A stretch of 64,000 nucleotides of DNA, from NCBI RefSeq assembly GCF_963677945.1, contig NZ_OY782578.1:1947258-2011257 (forward strand). The letters run 5' to 3'. The stretch is from an uncultured Bacteroides sp. (GTDB lineage: Bacteria; Bacteroidota; Bacteroidia; Bacteroidales; Bacteroidaceae). The notes under the pieces were generated by a model that was not told the DNA's origin, ran no database searches, and saw only the letters and a list, made by a program, of their open reading frames with translations. Below, piece by piece: positions 37,175 through 45,042 of this stretch. The position numbers were made by a program, and so were the translations under genes. Each line of letters opens with the position of its first letter. Positions within the stretch are counted from its first letter, which is position 1.

Positions 37175-38590
37175 ATGAGAAAGATTTCTTTATTAATAAT
37201 ATTGTTGATGCTCTCTGTTTATGGAGAAGCAAAAGTTAAGCTTATTTCTATATGGGGAGATAACATGGTTTTACAACAAAATGCAGAACTTCAGTTTTGC
37301 GGAACAGCAACCCCTGGAAAAAATGTAGTTGTGAAACCGTCCTGGAGCAAGTCTAAATCGTCTGTAATAAGTGATGTTTCAGGTAAGTGGTCGTTGAAAT
37401 TAAGAACTCCATCTGCAGGTGGTCCATATAAGATTAGCATTTCAGATGGTGAAGAATTATTGCTAAACAACGTTCTGATCGGTGAAGTTTGGTTTTGCTC
37501 GGGGCAATCAAATATGGAAATGCCTGTTAAAGGGTTTCGTGGACAGCCTGTTTTTGGCTGTCAACCATATATAGCATCAGCTAATCCACAGCGTCCAATC
37601 CGTTTGTTTACTGTAAAGAGAGATTGGAGTACAACTCCTAAAGAGAATGTTGAAGGACACTGGTCTGAAAATACTCCTGAAGATGTGTCTCTTTTCAGTG
37701 CTGCTGCTTATTTCTTTGGAGAACAGTTACAGAAGACGTTGGGAATTCCTGTTGGATTGATACATTGTTCCTGGAGTGCATCAAAAATTGAAGCTTGGAT
37801 GGATAAGGAGACTCTCTCTCAATTTCCAGAAGTAAATCTTTCAGTTTTAAATAATAAAGAATTCAGTTATCCAAATGGCACACCAACATTGTTGCATAAT
37901 GCAATGGTTAAGCCTCTTGAAGGTTTTCCTGTAAAAGGAGTTATCTGGTATCAAGGTGAAGCAAATAGTAATAATCCTGCTTTGTATAAAAAACTATTTC
38001 CAGCTTTAGTTTCTCAATGGAGGACCTTTTTCCGTTCTCCCGACATGCCTTTCTATTATGTGCAGATTGCTCCTTGGCAATCAGGAGGCAAGGATTTACA
38101 GGATTGGGCATGGTTCAGACAATGCCAACTAGAGTTGATGAATGAGGTCCCTAATGTGGGGATGGTAACCACAACCGATGCCGGAAGTGAGAAATTCATT
38201 CATCCGCCATATAAAATAAAAGTGGGAGAGCGACTGGCTTATTGGGCCTTGGCTAAAACATATGGAATAAAAGGAATTTCGTACAGTGGGCCAATTTATA
38301 AGTCTTGCCGTATGAATGGAAAATTATTGGAAATCACATTTGATTATGGTGCAGATGGCATGACGCCCGAAAATGAAGAACTGAAAGGTTTTGAGATTGC
38401 TGGGAGTGATGGTAATTTTCTGCCTGCTCATGCCGAAATAATCAATGGCACATCCCGGGTAAAAGTGTGGAATGATTCTGTTTCTGTCCCTACTGAAGTA
38501 CGTTATTGCTTTCGCAATTATATAGAAGGTAATTTATGTAATAATGTCGGAATACCAACTTCTCCTTTCCGTGCCCAAATAAAGCAGTAA
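37175..38590 (+). CDS. Sialate O-acetylesterase-like SGNH esterase
   Basis: The 471-residue protein has a signal peptide (to about residue 19) and an SGNH esterase domain. CSGQSNME holds the nucleophile Ser, WYQGEAN is block III, and the His of FIHPPYK is the likely base. Proteins of this family remove O-acetyl groups from sialic acid or, in many PULs, from plant polysaccharides. The name need not mean a sialic acid substrate. Confidence 0.88.
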   Translation: MRKISLLIILLMLSVYGEAKVKLISIWGDNMVLQQNAELQFCGTATPGKNVVVKPSWSKSKSSVISDVSGKWSLKLRTPSAGGPYKISISDGEELLLNNVLIGEVWFCSGQSNMEMPVKGFRGQPVFGCQPYIASANPQRPIRLFTVKRDWSTTPKENVEGHWSENTPEDVSLFSAAAYFFGEQLQKTLGIPVGLIHCSWSASKIEAWMDKETLSQFPEVNLSVLNNKEFSYPNGTPTLLHNAMVKPLEGFPVKGVIWYQGEANSNNPALYKKLFPALVSQWRTFFRSPDMPFYYVQIAPWQSGGKDLQDWAWFRQCQLELMNEVPNVGMVTTTDAGSEKFIHPPYKIKVGERLAYWALAKTYGIKGISYSGPIYKSCRMNGKLLEITFDYGADGMTPENEELKGFEIAGSDGNFLPAHAEIINGTSRVKVWNDSVSVPTEVRYCFRNYIEGNLCNNVGIPTSPFRAQIKQ

Positions 38591-38617
38591 ATGTATTAAC
38601 CTAAATATCATATACAA

Positions 38618-39940
38618 ATGAAAAACATATTTTTATCAATAACAATTCTTTTTGCGGTTTCACTTGCATGCTATGGAGTTAATAAGAAAAATGGGGCAAA
38701 AGCGAAACCTGCTTTAATGTGGTTTGATGCTGAGGCTAACTTTGCTCGTTTTAGTAATCCGGATTCTATTGATTTTTATCTGACCAAAATAAAATCTCTA
38801 GGATTTACTCATGCCATAGTAGATATTCGGCCAATTACTGGTGAAGTCCTTTATGAAAGTGCTTATGCTCCGCGCATGAAAGAGTGGCAGGGAAGCAAAA
38901 GAAGCAATTTTGACTATCTAGGATATTTTATTAGTAAAGCTCATCAGTTAGGTATAGAAGTGCATGCTTCTTTAAATGTTTTTGTTGCCGGACATAATTA
39001 TTTTGATCGTGGACTAGTTTACTCTGGTCATCCTGAATGGGCATCAATGGTTTATACTCCCGACAAAGGTATCATACCAATCACACAGCAAAAAGAGAAG
39101 TATTCAGCAATGGTTAATCCTATAAATGCTGATTTTCAGAAACATATAATTAATATTCTGAAAGAAGTTGTGAGAAAGTATCCAAAACTGGATGGATTAA
39201 TGCTTGACAGAGTGCGCTATGATGGCCTTAGTGCCGACTTCTCCGATCTATCACGCCAAAAGTTTGAGGCTTACATTGGTGAAAAGATTACAAATTTCCC
39301 TACAGATATATTTGAATGGAAAAAGAATCAGGAAGGAAAATATTATCCAGAAAGAGGTAAGTATTTTCTGAAATGGATTGAATGGAGAGTGAAGAATATT
39401 TATGACTTTATGGCTCTTGCTCGTAAAGAGGTTAAATCTGTTAATAAGAATATTTCTTTTGGAACTTATACCGGTGCATGGTATCCTTCTTATTACGAGG
39501 TTGGCGTAAATTTTGCCAGCAAGAAGTACGATCCGAGTAAAGATTTCGATTGGGCTACACCTTCTTATAAGAATTATGCCTATGGTGATATGATGGACTT
39601 GTATGCAACAGGGAACTATTATACGGATATAACTATTGAAGATTATAATAAAAATAAACGTAGTATATGGAATGAAACAGATAGTCAGGCTCAATCTGGA
39701 ACATGGTACTGCGTTGAAGGTTCTTGTGAAAAACTTAAGAGTATTTTAAAGGGTAACAAGTTTATGGGTGGAATCCTTGTTGATCAGTTTTATTCTAATC
39801 CCCCAAAATTTTCCAAAACAATAGAAATGAATTTAAGGGCTTCAGATGGTTTGATGGTTTTTGATATAGTACACATTATTCAAAAGAATTTGTGGAAAGA
39901 AGTAGAAAACGGAATGAGAGCCGGAGGAGCTTTGAAATAA
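38618..39940 (+). CDS. GHL10-type glycosidase-like protein 2
   Basis: The 440-residue protein has a signal peptide ending near LACYG; Cys could be lipidated but the lipobox is imperfect. It shares LMWFDAEANFARFSNPDS, VDIRPITGEVLY, LDGLMLDRVRYDGLSADFS and WYPSYYEVGVNFASKKYDPS with its paralogues. It is closer to the third copy than to the first: both have an extra loop GNYYxDxTxxxY near residue 330 and a CVEGxC motif. Confidence 0.75.
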   Translation: MKNIFLSITILFAVSLACYGVNKKNGAKAKPALMWFDAEANFARFSNPDSIDFYLTKIKSLGFTHAIVDIRPITGEVLYESAYAPRMKEWQGSKRSNFDYLGYFISKAHQLGIEVHASLNVFVAGHNYFDRGLVYSGHPEWASMVYTPDKGIIPITQQKEKYSAMVNPINADFQKHIINILKEVVRKYPKLDGLMLDRVRYDGLSADFSDLSRQKFEAYIGEKITNFPTDIFEWKKNQEGKYYPERGKYFLKWIEWRVKNIYDFMALARKEVKSVNKNISFGTYTGAWYPSYYEVGVNFASKKYDPSKDFDWATPSYKNYAYGDMMDLYATGNYYTDITIEDYNKNKRSIWNETDSQAQSGTWYCVEGSCEKLKSILKGNKFMGGILVDQFYSNPPKFSKTIEMNLRASDGLMVFDIVHIIQKNLWKEVENGMRAGGALK

Positions 39941-40064
39941 ATCATAATAATATAGAAAAACTTGAACTGTTTGTTTTATTTGTGTTCATGAAAGAATTCA
40001 TAACATGATAATTAGACTAATAAACTTTATTTGAATTTAGTTAAATAATTAATCATCTAATAAT

Positions 40065-41354
40065 ATGAAAAAAGATTTTTTAATCTGCCTGTTCCTGTTT
40101 TTAAGTGTTGGAATGATGGCAACTGAAAAACCTAAATTAATGTGGCTAGATTGCTCTGCCAACTATACCCGTTTTAGTTATCCCGATTCCATTCACTATT
40201 ATGTAGACAAGTGTTATGATGCAGGAATAACCGATTTAGTACTCGATATTAAAGGTACTTCAGGCATGGTTCTATATCCAAGTAAGGTAGCCAAACAAAA
40301 GAAAAGCTGGAAAGGATTCAATCGTCCCGATTTCGATTTTATTAATACTTTCATAAAAGAAGCTCGATATCATAAAATGAAGATATTTGTCTCTTTCAAT
40401 ATTTTCGTTGATGGACATGGCATTTTTAAAAAAGGAGCTATTTATGGCGAACATAAGAAGTGGCAGTCTGTGAATTATATTCCTGGTCAGGGCTTAACTC
40501 CTGTAACGGAGATAAAAGATAAAGCTACGATGTTCCTGAATCCGGCTTTGCCTGAAGTGCAGGATTATGAGATTGCCATACTTAAGGAAGTGGTAAGTAA
40601 CTATGCAGTTGATGGAATAATGTTAGACCGAACCAGATATGATTGTATTAATTCAGATTTTTCTGAAGCTTCAAAGGATATGTTTCAAAAATGCATTGGT
40701 AAATCATTGAAAAAGTATCCTGAAGACATTTATGAATGGGTAAAACGGGACGATGGATCATATAAACGTGTAGATGGTAAATACTTTAAGCAGTGGATAG
40801 AATGGCGTGCTTCTGTAATTTACAACTTTGTAAAGAATGTACGTGCCGAGATTAAGAAGATTAATCCGGAATGTAAGCTTGCAGCTTACACAGGAGCATG
40901 GTATCCATCTTATTTCGAAGTGGGAGTAAATTGGGCAAGCAAAAACTATGATCCAAGTAAAAGCTTTGATTGGGCTACTCCAAATTATAAGAATTATGGT
41001 TACGCTGAGCTACTTGATTTTTATACTAATGGAAATTATTATTGGAATGTTACTCTGGATGAGTATAGAAAGTCTAACGGTAAATATAAGACTGAAACAG
41101 ATAGTGAAATCTCTAAAGGTGAACACTTGTGTGTTGAAGGTGGATGTAAGTATACTCGTCAACTGTTAGGGGAACTGCCATTCTGTGGTGGACTGTATGT
41201 GGAAGATTACAAGAAAGACGTTAATCAGTTTGAGAAAGCAGTTAAGATGAATTTGAAAGAATCTGATGGTTTAATGATTTTCGATATTGTGCATATTATA
41301 AACCATAATTGGTGGAGCAATCTGAAGAAAGCTATTGCTGAGGCAGATAAATAA
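40065..41354 (+). CDS. GHL10-type glycosidase-like protein 3
   Basis: The 429-residue protein has a cleavable signal (MKKDFLICLFLFLSVGMMA). It repeats the family blocks LMWLDCSANYTRFSYPDS, LDIKGTSGMVLY, VDGIMLDRTRYDCINSDFS and WYPSYFEVGVNWASKNYDPS. Where copies 1 and 2 have DIRPxTG, this one has DIKGTSG, so one active-site loop differs. The 124-bp gap before it is AT-rich without a clear promoter. Confidence 0.75.
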   Translation: MKKDFLICLFLFLSVGMMATEKPKLMWLDCSANYTRFSYPDSIHYYVDKCYDAGITDLVLDIKGTSGMVLYPSKVAKQKKSWKGFNRPDFDFINTFIKEARYHKMKIFVSFNIFVDGHGIFKKGAIYGEHKKWQSVNYIPGQGLTPVTEIKDKATMFLNPALPEVQDYEIAILKEVVSNYAVDGIMLDRTRYDCINSDFSEASKDMFQKCIGKSLKKYPEDIYEWVKRDDGSYKRVDGKYFKQWIEWRASVIYNFVKNVRAEIKKINPECKLAAYTGAWYPSYFEVGVNWASKNYDPSKSFDWATPNYKNYGYAELLDFYTNGNYYWNVTLDEYRKSNGKYKTETDSEISKGEHLCVEGGCKYTRQLLGELPFCGGLYVEDYKKDVNQFEKAVKMNLKESDGLMIFDIVHIINHNWWSNLKKAIAEADK

Positions 41355-41432
41355 GAATTTACGTAATGCGCTATTTTGCATGCAGGAACCATAACCTTAA
41401 GTATGTTCCTGTCTGCATTAAATTTAGGAATA

Positions 41433-42503
41433 ATGAAAAAATATATTATTATAGCTTTATTATCTTGTTTTTCGTTGGCTTTAAATGCACAGACAAAATA
41501 CCATGATGCTGCATCTTTTCCTTTATATGGAAAAATATCCGATAATACAGAAACACGTTATGAAAGGCTACCGGTTTCCATAAAAAATGAATGTCGTCCT
41601 CCTGTCTGGAATTTGGGAAAGAACACAGCAGGGCTTGCTGTCCGTTTTCGCACTAACTCAAAAAATATATCTGCAAAATGGACTCTTTTGGGAAACGTTG
41701 AAATGTCTCATATGACGGGTGTTGGTGTTCGCGGATTAGATCTTTATTGCTTAAAAGATGGAATATGGCATTTTGTAAATGTAGCTAAGCCTAAAGACAA
41801 AGAGAATAAAGTTACTATTATATCGAACATGAAAGGAGAGGAGAGAGAATATATGCTTTATCTTCCTTTGTATGATGGAGTAACCAATCTTGAAATAGGA
41901 ATCGACTCATTGGCTTCAATTTATCAACCCCAAATTGAGTCTCCAATACATGCAAAACCGGTAATTTATTATGGAACCAGTATATCACAGGGAGGCTGTG
42001 CGTCTCGTCCTGGAATGGCTCATACAAATATTCTTTCTCGTATGTTGAATAGAGAATTTATTAACTTGGGTTTTAGCGGAAACGGACAGTTAGATAATGA
42101 GATCGCTGAGATTATGACAGGTTGTGATGCTTCTTTGTTTGTTTTAGATTTTATGCCCAATGTAAATGTTAAGCTGATTCAGGAAAAAGCCGAAAAGTTT
42201 TTCACAACATTGCGAAGTAAATCTCCTGATGTACCAATCCTTTTCATTGAAAATCCTATTTTTCCTTTTCTTGATTTTGATCTGGTTGCTAAAAAGAATG
42301 TGGAGGATAAGAACGAAGCATTAAGATTGTTTTTTAAATCTCTGGTTAAACGAGGAGAGAAGAATATTTATCTTCTTTCTTCCGAAAAGCTTATAGGGCT
42401 GGATGGTGAAGCTACAGTAGATGGAATTCACTTTACTGATTTAGGATTCGAACGATATGCTAAGAATCTTTATCCGGTTTTAAAATCAAAAATGAAAAAG
42501 TAA
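41433..42503 (+). CDS. Secreted SGNH/GDSL hydrolase with N-terminal β-domain
   Basis: The 356-residue protein has a signal peptide (MKKYIIIALLSCFSLALNA), an N-terminal SGNH_hydro_N-like β-sandwich (about 25-160) and an SGNH domain: YYGTSISQGG with the nucleophile Ser, FINLGFSGNGQLDNE and DGIHFTDLGF with the catalytic Asp-His pair. It is probably a carbohydrate esterase. I use the ATG at 41433, which opens a normal signal; the frame extends up to 41376. Confidence 0.85.
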   Translation: MKKYIIIALLSCFSLALNAQTKYHDAASFPLYGKISDNTETRYERLPVSIKNECRPPVWNLGKNTAGLAVRFRTNSKNISAKWTLLGNVEMSHMTGVGVRGLDLYCLKDGIWHFVNVAKPKDKENKVTIISNMKGEEREYMLYLPLYDGVTNLEIGIDSLASIYQPQIESPIHAKPVIYYGTSISQGGCASRPGMAHTNILSRMLNREFINLGFSGNGQLDNEIAEIMTGCDASLFVLDFMPNVNVKLIQEKAEKFFTTLRSKSPDVPILFIENPIFPFLDFDLVAKKNVEDKNEALRLFFKSLVKRGEKNIYLLSSEKLIGLDGEATVDGIHFTDLGFERYAKNLYPVLKSKMKK

Positions 42504-42507
42504 CGCT

Positions 42508-43917
42508 ATGAATAAAAGAGCTTATGCTTTAGATGCCCTTCGTGGATATGCCATTATTTCAATGGTACTATCGGGTGCTATTGTTTTTGGAATACTTCCA
42601 GGTTGGATGTATCATGCCCAGGAACAACCTCCAACACATGTTTTTAATCCAGATCTGCCAGGTATTACATGGGTGGATTTGGTGTTCCCGTTTTTCCTTT
42701 TTGCAATGGGTGCAGCTTTCCCTTTTTCTGTTGGAAAAAGAATAGAAAGAGGAGAGAAACAAATTCATTTGGTTTGGGATGCTGTTAAGAGAGGATTGCA
42801 ACTTACCTTCTTTGCTATTTTTATTCAGCATTTTTATCCATGGTCACTTAGTAATCCGGAAGACATGAAATCTTGGTTATTATCGCTCACTTGTTTCGCC
42901 TTGCTGTTCCCCATGTTTATGCGTATTCCTTTGAAAATGCCTGACTGGGCGCACTTAGTAATTAAAATACTGGCATATGTAATAGCATCGGCATTGTTGA
43001 TTACTACAGACTATGCTGACGGAAAAATATTTAATCTGGCTTATAGTAACATTATTATTCTGGTATTGGCAAATATGTCTGTTTTCGGTACACTGATTTA
43101 TATCTTTACAGCTAACAAAAGATGGGTGCGCATTGCTATTTTACCATTTATTATGGCTGTTTTTCTTGGAAGTAAAGTTGATGGATCGTGGACACAAGCT
43201 TTGTTTAACTTTACTCCTTTTCCATGGATGTACAATTTTATGTTTTTAAAATATCTGTTTATTGTTATTCCTGGTAGTATTGCCGGAGAATATCTGCTTG
43301 AATGGATGAACAATAGAAATAGCGGGGAGATAGAATCTCAGAATGTTGATCGTAAAATTCCTATAGTTCTATTGTTTATTACCGTAGGACTCATTGTGCT
43401 CAATCTTTGTTGTCTATACAGCAGATTTCTTGTACTTAATCTTATTGTTTCTGTAATTGTAATAGTGATAGGTTATTACTTGCTTAGAAATGCTGACAAT
43501 TATTATAGTAGACTATGGAAGAACTTATTTATAGCTGGTGCTTACTTGCTGCTTTTGGGACTTTTCTTCGAAGCTTATGAAGGAGGTATCAAAAAAGACC
43601 ATTCCACCTATAGTTATTATTTTGTAACTTCCGGACTTGCATTTATGGCCTTGCTGGCATTCAATATTATTTGTGACTTTTATGGATACATCCGTGGAAC
43701 GAGGTTCCTGGTTATGTCTGGCCAGAATCCAATGATTGCTTATGTAACAACGAATCTTTTCACAGTTCCATTATTAAGTATTCTTGGAGTGTATCCTTTA
43801 TTCTCATATTTTTCGGTTAACCCCTGGTTAGGTTTTCTAAGAGGTGTGATTATTACCACAATAGCAGTTTTAATAACAATGTTTTTTACCCGCATAAAGT
43901 GGTTTTGGAGGACTTAA
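42508..43917 (+). CDS. DUF5009 membrane acyltransferase-like protein
   Basis: The 469-residue protein has about twelve membrane helices. The start RAYALDALRGYAIISMV and the block WVDLVFPFFLFAMGAAFPF match the DUF5009/heparan-α-glucosaminide N-acetyltransferase-like group, which includes lysosomal HGSNAT. It may transfer acetyl from inside the cell to a sugar in the periplasm, or import one. It starts 5 bp after the SGNH gene and ends the operon. Confidence 0.8.
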   Translation: MNKRAYALDALRGYAIISMVLSGAIVFGILPGWMYHAQEQPPTHVFNPDLPGITWVDLVFPFFLFAMGAAFPFSVGKRIERGEKQIHLVWDAVKRGLQLTFFAIFIQHFYPWSLSNPEDMKSWLLSLTCFALLFPMFMRIPLKMPDWAHLVIKILAYVIASALLITTDYADGKIFNLAYSNIIILVLANMSVFGTLIYIFTANKRWVRIAILPFIMAVFLGSKVDGSWTQALFNFTPFPWMYNFMFLKYLFIVIPGSIAGEYLLEWMNNRNSGEIESQNVDRKIPIVLLFITVGLIVLNLCCLYSRFLVLNLIVSVIVIVIGYYLLRNADNYYSRLWKNLFIAGAYLLLLGLFFEAYEGGIKKDHSTYSYYFVTSGLAFMALLAFNIICDFYGYIRGTRFLVMSGQNPMIAYVTTNLFTVPLLSILGVYPLFSYFSVNPWLGFLRGVIITTIAVLITMFFTRIKWFWRT

Positions 43918-44098
43918 AAATAACTCAAAAATTGTTTTATGTAACTTGAACGACTAATTGAATGCACCGAAGCTTGCATCCATTTTTTCTCAGAATAAGT
44001 GCGTAACTGGCATGCAATTGTATTTTGCAGTTGTTATGCACTTATGTTTTCTTGGATATATTCATTAAAGCAGAAGGCAAAAATAAAAAGCATCTAGT

Positions 44099-44153
44099 AA
44101 TATTATAAATCTCCTGTACAAAAGAATTAATTCTTTTGTACAAGGGTTTATAA
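44099..44153. repeat. Hairpin repeat, right copy (pairs with 20318-20374)
   Basis: The centre is a perfect 28-bp palindrome, TGTACAAAAGAATT followed by its complement (44115-44142). Outer arms TTATAAA and TTTATAA extend it. The first 27 bases equal those at 20318-20344 in the same orientation. Confidence 0.8.
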
Positions 44154-44211
44154 GTGGCTGGTTGTTCACTTAAAACTAACGGAGAAGAATTAAAATACAA
44201 AGGGAAGTAAT

Positions 44212-44249
44212 AAAAAAAAGGCAATCATCGCCTGTTTGCGAAGAAAGCC
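44212..44249 (-). terminator. Terminator of small gene A
   Basis: On the minus strand GGCTTTCTTCGC and GCGATGATTGCC form a 12-position stem with three U-U mismatches, followed by eight T. The same two arms occur in the second copy at 44675-44704. Confidence 0.75.
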
Positions 44250-44282
44250 CAATCTATCATGAAAAACTACTCTTTCTAACTA

Positions 44283-44417
44283 TTATGCAGCTGACTGCTT
44301 TTTCATAAGCTTGTGCAACTTTGCATTTAAACTTTGGCACATTGCGCCTTTACCTGCGGCTTGGTATCTCTTAATCTGATACTGAAGCGTTGTAATCTCA
44401 TCGATTCTTTTTTTCAT
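44283..44417 (-). CDS. Small basic protein A, 44 residues, unrecognised
   Basis: I do not recognise this gene. Starting at 44417 it encodes MKKRIDEITT, then LQYQIKRYQAAGKGAMCQSL, then NAKLHKLMKKQSAA. It is basic, probably helical, with one Cys, and no signal or membrane segment. An in-frame upstream ATG at 44426 would add three residues in both copies. A close paralogue lies at 44737-44874, and both have the same promoter box, leader hairpin and terminator at the same spacing. Conservation of the central RYQAAGKG(A/T)MCQSLNA(K/R)L block against changes elsewhere argues that it is a real gene. Confidence 0.75.
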   Translation of the reverse strand: MKKRIDEITTLQYQIKRYQAAGKGAMCQSLNAKLHKLMKKQSAA

Positions 44418-44433
44418 AATTTGCATCTTTTGT

Positions 44434-44454
44434 GTTTACCACGATTTGATAAAC
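44434..44454 (-). promoter_or_regulatory. Leader hairpin of small gene A
   Basis: On the minus strand GTTTATCA pairs with TGGTAAAC across a five-base loop. It lies 17 bp before the ATG and corresponds to the hairpin at 44891-44911, which differs by paired changes. Confidence 0.65.
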
Positions 44455-44484
44455 AGTTTGTTTTTTTACTTTTTAATTATGATG

Positions 44485-44526
44485 CAAAGATACACTATTA
44501 TCTTTGATATTATGTTGTAAAACATA
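44485..44526 (-). promoter_or_regulatory. Promoter of small gene A with upstream palindrome
   Basis: The -7 box reads TATCTTTG on the minus strand (44492-44485). TATGTT-GTAA-AACATA (44511-44526) lies 18 bp upstream, over the expected -33 region, as in copy B. Confidence 0.65.
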
Positions 44527-44674
44527 TAAAATAGTATAAAAAGAGCGCTTTTTAACGAATATTCATAAAATAGAATGCGTAGAGGAAGGAGTTTTATGTA
44601 GAAATTATTTGCTAGAAATAGATATTATTTTGTGAGAGTTAAGAATATACAAATGGCTTTTGTGCAAAAAAAAA

Positions 44675-44704
44675 GGCAATCATCGCTCATTTGCGAAGAA
44701 AGCC
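44675..44704 (-). terminator. Terminator of small gene B
   Basis: Same stem arms as the terminator at 44220-44249, with a changed loop and a nine-T run on the minus strand (44674-44666). It separates gene B from gene A downstream. Confidence 0.75.
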
Positions 44705-44736
44705 CAATCTATCATGAATTAACTACTCCTTTTTTA

Positions 44737-44874
44737 TTATGCTTCTGCTTGTTGTTTTATCAACTTTTGCAGTCTTGCATTTAAACTTTGACACATTGTA
44801 CCTTTACCTGCTGCTTGGTATCTTTTAATCTGATACTGAAGCATTGAAATCTCACTAATTTTTTCTTTTTTCAT
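44737..44874 (-). CDS. Small basic protein B, 45 residues, unrecognised
   Basis: Not recognised. It reads MKKEKISEIS, then MLQYQIKRYQAAGKGTMCQS, then LNARLQKLIKQQAEA. It is a paralogue of protein A at 44283-44417, lying 457 bp away in tandem. The two share 28 or so positions, and the middle block RYQAAGKG(A/T)MCQSLNA is almost unchanged. An in-frame ATG three codons upstream is again possible. Predicted helical, basic and cytosolic. The gene lies downstream of the AraC gene on the same strand but has its own promoter. Confidence 0.78.
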   Translation of the reverse strand: MKKEKISEISMLQYQIKRYQAAGKGTMCQSLNARLQKLIKQQAEA

Positions 44875-44890
44875 AATTTGCATCTTTTGT

Positions 44891-44911
44891 GCTTATCACC
44901 TTTTGATAAGC
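44891..44911 (-). promoter_or_regulatory. Leader hairpin of small gene B
   Basis: On the minus strand GCTTATCA pairs perfectly with TGATAAGC across a five-base loop, 17 bp before the ATG. Compared with copy A a C-G pair is replaced by T-A, and an A-T context by a G-T wobble. Confidence 0.65.
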
Positions 44912-44938
44912 GATTGTTTTTATTTTCTTTTTACGCTG

Positions 44939-44981
44939 CAAAGATACGACCAATTCTTGAATAATATGTTATGTAACATAT
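44939..44981 (-). promoter_or_regulatory. Promoter of small gene B with upstream palindrome
   Basis: The -7 box reads TATCTTTG on the minus strand (44946-44939). ATATGTTA-TG-TAACATAT (44964-44981) is a perfect palindrome; its TATGTT word lies 18 bp from the box, as in copy A. Confidence 0.65.
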
Positions 44982-45042
44982 AAATAGTGTGAAAAAAGCT
45001 TTGAATTAACGATTATTTGCAAAATGCAGACTTTTTATATCC

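Larger units (their letters stand above)
43918..44282. other. Intergenic region after the PUL
   Basis: Holds a hairpin with ATAAGTGC (43995-44002) and GCACTTAT (44038-44045), the right copy of the hairpin repeat (44099-44153), and the terminator of the first small gene (44212-44249). A 60-codon minus-strand frame at 44042-44224 covers these structures and looks spurious. Confidence 0.65.

Noticed and set aside
44042-44224. 60-codon minus-strand frame after the PUL
   Set aside because: It runs through a 28-bp palindrome and the terminator of small gene A; the peptide looks like translated structure.
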